A stretch of 64,000 bases of DNA, taken from contig CP092875.1 of assembly GCA_030710605.1 (NCBI GenBank), positions 63,559,404-63,623,403 on the forward strand, given 5' to 3'. This stretch comes from Cordylochernes scorpioides (lineage: Eukaryota; Arthropoda; Arachnida; Pseudoscorpiones; Chernetidae). A program made the position numbers and the translations under genes. Positions 53,825-64,000 of the stretch are shown piece after piece (the stretch's first letter is position 1; every line of letters begins with the position of its first letter). The notes below the pieces were generated by a model. It saw only the letters and a program-made list of their open reading frames with translations. It had not been told where the DNA came from and searched no databases.

Positions 53825-55499
53825 AAATATATATAGTATCAATTATAAACCTCTCTCTGTGTTTTACGTCATGATTATTTCGTGCGTGAATTTTAGGACA
53901 TCCTGCACAAGATGTCTGAAGAATGGCAATTTATAACGAAAGTTTAAGTTTATTAACGGTATATGCAAATATGAAGATACTTTTCTGTACTTGAACTACG
54001 TTTTATAAAAGCGGATGAGTATATAATCTCTAATTAATCATCTAGCAGGGGAATTGTATGTTGTCCTAGAAAGTCCAGTCCAAGAACATGCCGAGTATGC
54101 TATCACCAAGTACATAAATCTCAACCAATAGACAGCCTGTCTGTTTATCGAACCCCCCATAATTCCTTGTGATTTACTGACGGTGGAAGCGCCCTCTTTT
54201 TATATTATTTAAAGTTTGTCTTGGCATGTCGCTTATTGCACTCCTGTGATATCTATCTCTTACATTGATTTATCCACAGGCTCTATACCTAGGTGTGTTC
54301 GTATAGCCTTCCAATTCCTTATGTCGCTTCTTGAACTTAATTATATCTTTGATTCAAACTCGTATCTTGGTTTAGCAATTGCTTATAGCTAAATATATGC
54401 TTACAGTTTTAAAGTTTTACTGCTTCTTTCTTGCATTCTATCGTAATTTTTGTGTGTTGTTGTTTGTTTTGTACTGTGTGTGTGTGCCTTGTACCTACAT
54501 TTACATGCTGTTGCTTTCACCCTATCAGAAATTTCTATATGGAAAGATATATGATTCTACTAGTGAAGGTGTTTGTTATATCTCATCTTGTACTTTTCTC
54601 GACCTCTGTGATGCAGTGTTTTACCTTGGTTAATAAATGATTGTATTGAATCTGAACTGAACTATATTGGAATATATGTGCACGCGCTTCCCTTCTTGGC
54701 GTATTTTGGAGTTTGAATCTTGCACTTATTCAGCTGTGAAGCCTTTATTTTATATATATTTTACAATAGAAGTCTTAACGGCTTGGTGTGAAAATGTCCA
54801 CATTTTTAAAGAGGTGCGTTATTCGCTTATATATAACACATATAGAATATATTTTCTACTAGAGAAAACATACCTATATTGAGAATTCGTAAATTCGTAA
54901 ATGATTTATCATGTGTATGTGGGAAATGGTATTATATTATTATATATTTGTTTAGATTAGATGACACATGAACATTCACAAACTTTAAGAAGACATCTCC
55001 TTTTTTTTTTTCTTAATTTTTACTTGGGTTTGGAGATAAAGGGCAAAACATTTTCATCTATATATATTTTAATACACCTTTAGTAAGTGTAAAAACTTTC
55101 TTTTTTAAATATTCAATCTCAAGAATGTAAAATTTATTGGCAATATTGATGATTAGCTATAGCGGTTCAACTGTACTTGGATTATTGTCGGCGCGAATGG
55201 GGGATAAGACTATTCCAAGACTAAGGCTAATTCAATACTTTCATTGCAAAAAGAAATCACACAGTAGAAAGTTACATTTTTATAGAAAACAATTTTCATT
55301 TAAAAATAGATTGTTTTAAATTTTCATTTTGCTTATTATATAATTTATAAAAGTCTTATAAATTATTTAATTAAAAATATTATAACTTTTTTTAATTGGC
55401 AAAATCACTGTTTAAGAGTTTAGAAGATTTCCTTTTTTTTTGGTTTTGTTATTATTATTTTTGAAAGTCTTTTCAATTGTTGTTTTCGCACAAATATGC
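53825..55499. other. No gene recognised
   Basis: AT-rich; short frames at 54379-54633, 54667-54882 and 55137-55319 show no known motif and are within chance length. Confidence 0.45.
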
Positions 55500-58041
55500 A
55501 AAAATAGAATATTGAAATAATTATTCAAACATTAAATGATAAGTTGGATGAAATTTATAACTATTTTGACAAAAATGTTCAACAAAATAAAATAAAAATA
55601 TAACTAAAAATGATATTACATTTTTGTCAACTATGGTTAGGCAAACCAAGGATGGTATTTCAACTTCAAAAGAAATAAATAACCAAGATATATTGGAACT
55701 AATGACAACAACAATTACAAATGTTATGGACCAAAAACTCTGTAAGGGATCTAAGATGAATTAGTTAAAACAACTCCAACATATGCTCAAGTAGCTCGTA
55801 CAGAAACACCACAAGATTACATGGAGAATTTTTATAGAAGAAAGTCATTCAACTAACTCATCTGGTAATGCTTACAGGATTTTCAAGTCATTGAGATCGA
55901 AAAATAGAAATTTAAGATTACCACTAATAGATAATTTACCAGATCATTTAAAGATCGACAAAATAAAAAGTTTAATGAACGATCTATTTCAGGATGATAT
56001 TGGAGGTTTAGATAAAAATGATCATATTTTGATTAGAAATTATACGCCTAGATATAAAAATAAAAGTAGTGTTTATATCGAATCTAAGGAAATAGAGGAA
56101 ACAATTTTAAAAACAAATATTAAAAAAGCACCGGGCCCTGATTACATTAGTCACAATATGATCAGACCAGCTAAAATAAAAATAATCCCAATTCTGCATC
56201 AATTATTCAATAAATGTATAGAAATGGGATACTATCCGGATGAATGGAAAAAAATCATTCTTAAAAATAATTCCAAAACCAGGCAAAACGAATTATAAAG
56301 TAATTAAAAGTTATATACCTATATCATTGACATCTAATCTCTCTAAAACATTTGAGAATATAATAAAAAATAAATTAAGTAACTATTATTTAGAGAATAA
56401 TTTAATGAGCTCAAGGCAGCATGGTTTTATGAAATCTAGATCAACAATTACTGGAATGGATAAAATTATAGAAACTATATTGAAACATAAACAAAAAAAT
56501 TGACTTCCTTGATGGCTATAGATATTGCGGGGGCATTCGACAATGCATGGTGGCCTGCGATTATAAAAATAATGGATAATAATGATGTTCCCTCAGATTT
56601 AATACGGATCATAAAATCTTTTATTTGAATAATGAAAGGGAGGTGAAATTTACATACGAATCAGAAACTTTTTATAAGAAACTAACTAAAGGATGTCCAC
56701 AGGGTGAACCTTTATCACCACTTCTATGGAATATTTTGCTAAATGATTTGTTGATAAATTTTGAATCAATGAATGCAGATATTATATGTTATGCAGACGA
56801 CGCTACAATAAGTTGCTGGAATAAGACTATTGAAGGACTAAAAACCGCAAGTGAATACTCCTTTAATTATGTAATCCAATGGTGTAATAGAAAATAATTA
56901 ACGATCAGTACAGAGAAAACTAATATGATATACCTACATAACAGACAAAAAAAATACCTATTAAGGTTAATAACAATATAATAATGCCGGTAAAGCAAGT
57001 AAAAATTCTGGGAATGAAATTTTCAAATCATAAATGGAAAAACAAAGTTAACTTTACACCGCATGTTAATGATATTCTGTGTAAGGCAGGGCGTATGAAA
57101 AATTTATTATGTTCACTAAGTGGCAATATGTGAGGTTTAGATACTCAAAAAAGGTTAACTTTATTTAAAACAATCATTAGGCCTGTACTTACATACGGTT
57201 CTGAAATTTGGTTCAAATTTTTAAACAATCGTTGTAAACAAAAACTGAACTCCATGCAGTACCAGATCATTTTATGGACAGTTAGAGCATACAAAACCAC
57301 TTCATCAAACTGTGTGCATAGCTTAGCAAAATTTTCACTCCTAACAGACTATATAGAATCCAGAATAATCAAATTTGATCTAGCTCAACTGTCCATTGAA
57401 GATATAATTACTTACGAACCCAATGCTCCAAGTATAGTCAAATCATTCTTACACGCAAAAATGAATGAAATTTTTGATAATACAAATGAAATTTTCAGAA
57501 GCTTTTCGTATTCGGAATTCCAAGATTTTTCCGTCCAAATTTTTATAATATCCAAATCATTACAGATCATGGCAATTTTGGGAAATTTTTGGTAACTATC
57601 GGCGCGGTGAAGGAACCAGGATGCTTCTGTGGAGGTGAAATTCAAGAAGCGAGACATCTACTTCTGGAATGCCCAATTTTCCGGGAATTTAGGAAAAATA
57701 GATTTGGTCGTATTGGACAGCTTGATGAATTTGTAGACAAAAAAGAAAAGTATAAAAATTTGATCAATTTTGTAAATACGTATACAACTTTCTTTTAAAT
57801 TGGAAAAAAGAGAAGGAATCTTAGAAAAAAAAAGAATTGCGATGCTTGATATGTGTGTTTTGCTTTGTTGTTTGTTTTTCTCTTTAGACAATTTTCTTTA
57901 GTTAATTATGTAAAATAATGAATTGAACAGGATTGTATATAGCCGATTTGTTGTGATGCAGTGTAAGATATTGACGCAAATATCCCTGAGTTTGCGATAT
58001 CGCGTTTCATGATGTTAATAAAGTTTAATATAAATAATATG
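55500..58041 (+). pseudogene. R1-type LINE with internal deletion and frameshifts
   Basis: Same family as 6731-9035. 55500-55815 looks like ORF1 (LNDKLDEIYNYFDKNVQQN, then TPTYAQVARTETPQDYM). It passes at about 55819 into the ORF2 pre-RT region (WRIFIEESHSTNSSGN), so the ORF1 end and the whole endonuclease are gone. RT: KKAPGPDYISHNMIRP, QHGFMKSRSTITG, motif A IDIAGAFDNAWW (56518-56553), motif B KGCPQGEPLSPLLWN, motif C CYADDATISCW (intact). The C-terminal knuckle is CFCGGE...ARHLLLEC (57620-57675). Frame breaks near 56250, 56503, 56626, 56895, 57130 and 57590. The 3' UTR has the ATATCCC/GCGATAT hairpin (57970-58000) and GATGTTAATAAAG. Confidence 0.85.
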
Positions 58042-58064
58042 ATACCCAAATGTAATACTCTATA

Positions 58065-58239
58065 CAGTAGAACCTCCCTGAGAGAACACACACACTAGAG
58101 GACATCTCTCTACAAAGGACAGTTTACATTTGCAAAATTATCATTTTTACTATTTGAAAACTCTCCGGTAAGAGGACACCTCTCCCTAAAGGACACTTTG
58201 GCTTTGCAATTAGGTGACCTTTACAGGGAGGTTTTACTG
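58065..58239. mobile_element. Pogo/Tigger-type MITE (175 bp)
   Basis: Terminal inverted repeats CAGTAGAACCTCCCTG and CAGGGAGGTTTTACTG, flanked by TA on both sides (58063-58064, 58240-58241). Internal GAGGACA repeats are typical of these elements. Non-coding. Confidence 0.85.
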
Positions 58240-58793
58240 TATAAAAATAATGATAACTCTGAAGAATCGTAACTCAGGGAAAATATTTAACATCAAAATT
58301 CAGCGATTTTTCATACTGCTATTGGATTAATTCATTTTATAAGCTTTTAAAATGAATATATATATTTTTAGATGATATTGCCTGGATGACGTACTTAAAA
58401 AAAATAGGTTTCTATTATATATTTCTTCCCTGATGATATTTATACATATAACATAGAATTAATAAATTTAATATTTTTAGTGCCTTTCAATATCCAAAAC
58501 GAATCCGTAGAAAGTGAAATCACATCAATTTCAGTAGAAAGGAAGGTTTGGATCAAAATTGGGGAAAGTTATTTGATTCCGACAAGTGTTGACGACTTTA
58601 AAAGTTGTAATTTAATAAAGAAGTTGGAGAGAAGCTCTCGAGAGATGTTCCCTTGTCGCTGCGGATACAAACTTTTATTGCCGTATATCTGTTACATCGT
58701 ACATTGGCCTTCGTATACTGAATGTATGGCAAATTACACTTATCAATAAATTATATTAATTTAATATAAAAAATCGTCTATCCCGTTAAAATA

Positions 58794-59277
58794 CACTCAT
58801 GAACGAAACTAAAGGAAGTTGTACCTTTTATCATGTATATCGTGATTCAGATAATAACACTGAAATATATTTGATACGCTGTGACCTATATTGATGAGAC
58901 ACATGATAACCAAGTGTGAACAAAATTATCACTCGTAGAGATAGAGGCTGCCTGGCTGGCATTTATATTTCTTTAAAATAAAGTTACTTCTTTATTTTCA
59001 AGAAAAATTATCACTGTCTCCTTTTAAAAAAAAAATAATAAATATAAATAAATAAATTCTCAACCTGCAACCCTAAAACACATTATTGACTGTATTGACT
59101 CATCCATTAATGCGCTCAACTCTTATCTGACAGACACCATCAAAAGTCTCAAGCTTTAAAGGTTTAATACCTTAATTTGAATAAATGGAGATAAAAAAGA
59201 AGAAGAAAAATAACTATATAGACGAGCGACATAAAGGATTTTCCACTTCCTTAAGTTTTGTCCATGAGTGTATACGT
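58794..59277. mobile_element. MITE (ACACTCATG..GTCCATGAGTGTA ends), about 484 bp
   Basis: Left end ACACTCATGAACGAAACTAA and right end TTAAGTTTTGTCCATGAGTG are inverted repeats, as are AGGAAGTTGTA/CCACTTCCT. Internal segments recur at 31690, 41640 and 63465. No transposase frame. Confidence 0.65.
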
Positions 59278-59430
59278 TAAAACTGTGCGCTATCTAGTGA
59301 CCGCCTGAATTGGCGTTCTTAATTTACCAAAGATGGTGTCGTGGCTTTGTCAAAACCCGAAATCGCTAGTTTGACCGTCAATAGATGGCGCTCAGTTTGT
59401 CGTCTATTTTAACGGGAGGAGTGGCTTTTA
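59278..59430. repeat. Palindromic member of the GTGGCTTTGTC family
   Basis: GTTAAAACTGTGCGCTATCT and AGATGGCGCTCAG...TTTTAAC face each other; the centre shares CAAAGATGGTGTCGTGGC with 1750-1770. Confidence 0.55.
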
Positions 59431-60010
59431 TTTCTAAAATAAATGACAAATTAACCTGCTAAGTATCACGTCGAAGTATATTTGATCGGTCCTTATGAAA
59501 TAAAAGAAGTATTTTGTTATCTTGAGTTAGTCTGATATTCCAGGCATCTGTTAACGAGCACCGTCTATCCCACCGGATGTCAACTGGGGGAGAAAGTCCT
59601 CAGATCAGATTGGAGCGACAACTTTGGAATCCGAGATTAGAGAATTGGTGGGTATAGTTGTTTCCGCTGGTACGTCAGTGATTTTATCATCCAGCCTTGT
59701 GTAGCTGTGTTTAAACTTGGGTTGAGTTAAGGAGATATTATATAAGTTAGAAGCTAAGCTGATGGACTTACTCAATAAGAACTTAATATTTATCTTGGCG
59801 AAGGGAATCTTATTACAAGCAAGCGAAGATGGGACAATCCATAGCTTTCATCGGCGATTCATCTCAAATCAACTCAAGTAGACAACTTCGATCACAAGCC
59901 TGGATTTGGTACTAAAATCTCTTATACAGCATTATTCCCTAAATCACTTCATCCAATGTTGTTTTATTTATATGAAAAATAGACACTTCGGCCAGTTGGA
60001 ATTTTTTTTT

Positions 60011-60051
60011 TCTCAACGTTTCGACAAAATTCTTATGTCTTCTTCAGGAGA
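60011..60051 (-). ncRNA. Hammerhead-like motif, left arm
   Basis: Minus strand: TCTC (60051-60048), CTGAAGA (60047-60041), extra A, stem II GACA/TGTC, GAAA (60022-60019), ACGT, T, GAGA (60014-60011). Core boxes, NUH (GUU) and stem I fit; one unpaired A before stem II is atypical. Confidence 0.5.
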
Positions 60052-60105
60052 GGTAAATGTTCTGAACAATTTTTAACGCCTTGCCAAATATTTTATTTTA
60101 TTTAC

Positions 60106-60148
60106 TTCTCCTGAAGAAAACAAAAGATTTTTGTCGAAACGTTGAGAA
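60106..60148 (+). ncRNA. Hammerhead-like motif, right arm
   Basis: TTCTC (60106-60110), CTGAAGA (60111-60117), stem II ACAAAA/TTTTGT with two extra A and one extra C at its base, GAAA (60136-60139), ACGT, T60143, GAGAA (60144-60148). Stem I has 5 pairs. The base of stem II is mispaired. Confidence 0.5.
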
Positions 60149-60199
60149 AATAAAAAAAAAAACTCCAACTGGCCGATGTGTCTATTTTTCATATAAATA

Positions 60200-61187
60200 T
60201 GAATGCCGGCCAGGCAGCCTCTCTATACGACAATGTTGTTTTACGTGAAGCTGAAATGACGTTCCATGATGTCCAACTTCCATTTCCGAGATGGAATTTT
60301 ATTATGATGATACAATTAACGATATTAATTTTCAATGAGTTTAGATTCAAAATAAGATTTGATGCCAATTTGATTAATTTAAGTTGTTTAAATACCTCGT
60401 GATAGAAGTACTGACTACCGTATATTTGAAAGGATTCTCTCATATCTCAGATATATGAATTATAAATATTTCTGTGTTAGAGAATAAAACCCTTGTCTTA
60501 TTATTACATCGTTACATCTTTAATATAGGGTCAGACATCATGGTCTCTTTGAACCGGGTCATGATTTGAAGAAAGAAACCTAATGTAAAACGTATTCAGA
60601 TATCTCTTTTAAATACAAATGTATGCTTATAGTTGTCTTTATTATCGAATGTTTTTCTCCTCTTTGATGAATAATAAGTACTGATAAGAAGTTCATTTTA
60701 AATCTACTTTTAAATTCAGGCTGACAAGGCCTATCTCAACACTTTTATCTTAGAAATCGAAATCAAATATAAGTAAAAATACTAAAATTGAAATGTGTGC
60801 CTTTCTCTTTTATAAATATTCGAAACTTTTAAGCGTTAATTCTCCATCAGTTCTATTGCTTTGGGTTATTAACCAAAGTGATTACATTGGAGTTTATTCG
60901 GCATAGAATGTATAATGCAACTTATTGTCTAACAACAGCTTGTTAATACTGCCGTTGTTCAAACCCTCAACTGCTTATTGACCATCTATACTTAGGTACA
61001 GACTTGCTTAAAAATAGAAGTAGAGATGTGTATCAGGAGGTTGGGTAAATCTAGAGTGCATCTCCAGAGCATGCAACTGCAGGTTGATGATTGCCCACTG
61101 CCATCTATCATATTATAAAATCATTCAGTTATACGATCATGTGTTATTTTCTTTAATTGACCTACCTGCTCAAATTTTCTCTAATTT
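60200..61187. other. No gene recognised
   Basis: AT-rich; open frames at 60178-60402 and 61084-61311 have no motif (the latter's end overlaps LINE sequence in the wrong frame). Confidence 0.45.
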
Positions 61188-61914
61188 TAACTCTTTTAAC
61201 TCTATCAAATTCTTCTTTGGGCGATCAGAGCCTACAAAACTACATCTTCCAACTGTGTCCATAGTTTTACGAACATCCCTCTTCTCACAGATTATATTGA
61301 ATCTAAAATAATTAAATATGATTTGGCTCATTTTTCGATGGAGGATCAGAATGCTTTTAGACCGCATTCTCCGAGTATAATTGGTTCATTTTTAAGTGCA
61401 AAAATGGATGAATTATTTCTAAAAACAAATGAAACATTCCAAAGCTTTTTCCCGTTTGGAATTCCAACATTTTTCTGTTCGAATTTTTATAATACTCAGT
61501 TTACAACAAACCATGGAAATTTTAAGGGATTTTTATCAAAAATTGGAGCGATTAAAGACTCTAGCTGTCATTGTGGCAACGAATTCCAGGATTCAAGACA
61601 CCTACTGCTGGAATGCCCACTCTTTTCTAACGCCAGACAAGAGACAATAAATAATGTTGTAGATCTATATCTATTTGTAAATAGCAGAGAGAATTATCAT
61701 AGGTTTAACTATTTTTGTAAATATATTTATGATTGTCTTTCGGGCCTGAGAAAGGTTCAGGTTCCTAATATATATTATTTTTCTCTTTTTATTTTTAATT
61801 CCTTTTCTTGTATAATATGTTTATAACTATTTCTGTTTAAAAAAAAATGTAAATCGACGCAATTATCCCTAGCCGGGATATCGCGTTTTGTGTGTTGAAA
61901 TAAAATAAATAAAA
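61188..61914 (+). pseudogene. LINE ORF2 C-terminal fragment (R1-type)
   Basis: From about 61203: YQILLWAIRAYKTTSSNC, LLTDYIESKIIKYDLAH, then the open frame with FNKAKMDEL-like residues (here LSAKMDELFLKTNETFQSF), NFYNTQFTTNHGNFKGFL, the CHCGNEFQDSRHLLLEC knuckle and FCKYIYDCLSGL. It is intact over about 180 codons to the C-terminus, stop at 61824-61826 or earlier. The tail has ATTATCCC/GGGATATCGCG and AATAAAATAAATAAA. 5'-truncated, and the least damaged LINE 3' end in the window. Confidence 0.8.
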
Positions 61915-62288
61915 GCTCTTTTGACGCATGTTTTATCATGTATGGCGCACAATTGGCCCTTAAATATCTCTTTTCGAAGTCAAAAGAAACATTGAATATC
62001 TACCTGATCAATTTACATACTGTACCATGTTGAAAAAGGTCGACAGCCCGAAATACCTATGAAAATTGTTTTATTTTAAAAAGAAACTTACTCGTCCAAA
62101 ATAGTTTACATTTCTTTTAACAGATGGTGCCTAATGCATTATATAAATACATATGTTACATATTAGTTCATGAAATGGCATTTTTCAAATTTTCTGGAAT
62201 TGAAAAAAATTCAAATTTCACAGTTGATATTTTTCCTATGAATGGCAGTGGACTATTAGATACACATATTCAGTTGGACAATCAGATA

Positions 62289-62500
62289 TTTAGATAATAA
62301 AAAGGCATATATTGGTTTGAATAAAATATTTATTTGCCATTATTTCTTTTGGCTAAAGATTCAGAATGTAATGCCTTGACAAAGATTGCCGTTCGGTCAA
62401 CCGAAATTATGTCGAATACATCTTTATTCAATCCAATATATGTATTTTTTATTATTTTAAGACTTAAATATGGATTGTTCTGTATTCACAACTATCAGAT
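62289..62500. repeat. Hairpin MITE (GAACGCCAACC family), decayed copy
   Basis: AGATAATAAAAAGGCATATA at the left and CCAATATATGTATTTTTTAT at the right, with GATTGCCGTTCGGTCAACCG inside. The left-arm internal part is deleted. Right flank ATGGATTGTTCTG matches the flank of 25972-26040. Confidence 0.6.
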
Positions 62501-63039
62501 ATAGTTTTAAAATATTGTTATATGGATATGATAATTGATTTTAGACACTATGTAGATATATAAATATATGATTCGAATTAGAAATTCCAAAAATCTCTAA
62601 ATATCATTTTATAATCTCTCAATAGAATATTCTATGATATAAAATATATTGGGCGTTTAAAAAAATATTTTTAAAAACTAGATAGCTCAAAGATCAGTGC
62701 ATATTAACACACAAATAAATTAATTATATATATATACATTTTATTCTATCTTTTTCTCTCTTTAAATTTGTATTAGAAAATGAAAGAATAACCTAATATA
62801 GATTTATCAATATATTTGAGTTTTTCTATGATATTTTGACCAACAATTCAGTTAAAATCTACTTTATCTATATAAAGTAATATGTTTTTCACCTACCGCA
62901 TTTGCCGATCGTACATGCGACGTATAAATTCCTATGAACCAAGAGAAAGATATATATTAAGCTTGCTTACATCTTAAATATTAAATTGAAGATATATCAG
63001 AGAATTTTACTTATCTTTAATGACAGCACCTTCTTCATA

Positions 63040-63230
63040 TTGCCACGTGGAAAATTAGGAAAGACAAACTTCAGGATGACACAGCATTTTATTTAGGACA
63101 AATACAAACTATGAATGATAAACAAAAGATAAGCAATGAGGGAAGTTTACAAAGTATCAAAATATAAACATAAAAAATGATACTCTATTAATAAAATAAT
63201 AAATACTTTGCTACAATATTATATATATTT
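63040..63230 (+). repeat. Dispersed repeat (GATAAGCAATGAGG family), copy 5
   Basis: ATATTGCCACGTGGAAAATT to ATACTTTGCTACAATATT; the best-preserved copy, closest to 41344-41530. Confidence 0.7.
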
Positions 63231-63464
63231 CGCATATATTTTTTTAATTCAACTCTAAAACATATAAACCTGTTACTTCTTATTAGAAAGATTCTTTGCA
63301 TCTAATTGGCCGGCGATCTAAAAAAATGTTCAACCACAATCAGCTGCGAGGTCAGCCAATCAGAAACAAAAGGAATACCTAGCTGCATACCGTCGCCTGC
63401 GCATGCAGCAGCGACAGAACTGCGTTGGAAAATACAACTGAACGGTGATATAAAGTGTACACAC

Positions 63465-63672
63465 ACATTGATGAACTTAAGGAAGTGGAAAGTATTTGAT
63501 ATCGCCGGTCATCCGTCTTTTTGAAGAAGGCAGAGTAAATTTTGTCACAATTGGTTATATCGTGTGTCTTCAATATATAAAGGTCACTATGTATCTTTCA
63601 GAGTTAGTGTATGAATCCCGATATACATGCTTAAAGGTACAAATTCCTTAAAATTTGTCCATGAGTGTAGTA
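63465..63672. repeat. MITE piece (GTCCATGAGTGTA family)
   Basis: CTTAAGGAAGTGGAAAGTAT at the left, TTGTCCATGAGTGTAG at the right; shares GAAGAAGGCAGAG and TCTTTCAGAGTTA with 31690-31900 and 41640-41760. Confidence 0.6.
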
Positions 63673-63683
63673 TATAAATCGAC

Positions 63684-63712
63684 AAACGTATATATATATA
63701 TATATATAATGT
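63684..63712. repeat. (TA)n microsatellite
   Basis: An uninterrupted TA run of about 24 bases after ACG. Confidence 0.85.
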
Positions 63713-64000
63713 TATTTTTATGTCACTAGAACTGAATCCAAACCTTTATACTCATAACAACGTGGAAGGAAACACCCACTTTTTAAAAACCTTTAAGCAT
63801 AAGCTTCTTCTAATTTATGATTTAATATTAATATTTTCTATAATGTAAGAACATTCTATATATATATGGGTCATATTTACACATAACTTTCTCAACCTTA
63901 TTACCAAATAATCCAATAAAAGATTGTTACACACAAGATTGCATTTCTGCCTATATATATTTTTCTTACCAGACGAAACTTGGCACTCAGCGACAAAGAA

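Larger units (their letters stand above)
59966..60198. mobile_element. Long hairpin with a hammerhead-like motif in each arm
   Basis: Outer arms ATTTATATGAAAAATAGACA and TGTCTATTTTTCATATAAAT, then GGCCAGTTGGA/TCCAACTGGCC. Each arm carries CTCC, TGAAGA, GAAACGTTGAG in outward orientation. Centre about 60055-60100 is AT-rich. Non-coding; arrangement like paired terminal repeats of a Penelope-like element (inference). Confidence 0.7.

Overview
This is an AT-rich eukaryotic nuclear DNA window. I find no intact host gene, no rRNA and no functional tRNA gene. Almost all recognisable sequence is transposon-derived. The mix (R1/Jockey-type LINEs, a Ty3/gypsy element with very short LTRs, a DD37D maT-like and a second mariner-type transposase, a canonical Helitron end pair, a pogo-type MITE, and many hammerhead-like repeats) fits an arthropod, possibly a chelicerate. 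That placement is inference from element types, not a species call.

Layout. 1-4.3 kb: MITE-like hairpins and a tandem pair of ribozyme-bearing repeats. 4.3-9.5 kb: LINE 3' fragments, a frameshifted maT transposase, a minus-strand LINE and a 118-bp array of LINE tails. 9.5-14.8 kb: dispersed repeats, a pair of 180-bp direct repeats and a 220-bp tandem repeat. 14.4-24.9 kb: a nested block. A minus-strand gypsy element (16437-20535) sits inside the reverse transcriptase of a minus-strand Jockey-like LINE (to about 22.68 kb), with a decayed mariner on one side, an endonuclease-domain fragment on the other, and inverted copies of one mariner-like terminus at the two ends. 26.1-31.0 kb: a young non-coding element with about 660-bp LTRs and a 6-bp target duplication. 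31-49 kb: mainly MITEs, tRNA-derived pieces and hammerhead-bearing repeats. 49.0-50.6 kb: a non-autonomous Helitron filled with a 73-bp minisatellite. 51-63.7 kb: long hairpin MITEs, an internally deleted LINE, a pogo MITE and another LINE 3' end.

The most interesting signal is a set of hammerhead ribozyme motifs (stem I, CTGANGA, stem II hairpin, GAAA, a minimal stem III, NUH, stem I). Two satisfy every canonical core position (909-948 plus strand, 39038-39081 minus strand). The first belongs to a repeat family of about 0.34 kb found in full or partial form at six places. Some copies preserve head-to-tail junctions, and one copy (33634-33942) is cleanly inserted in a MITE with a 12-bp target duplication. 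This matches what is known of metazoan retrozymes and of hammerheads in Penelope-like elements. A further five loci share the same architecture but carry CTGT instead of CTGA in the core, which may be a divergent lineage.

The protein-coding pieces are relics: each recognisable transposase, reverse transcriptase or integrase has frameshifts, truncation or a changed catalytic residue. No set of genes here works together as a pathway.
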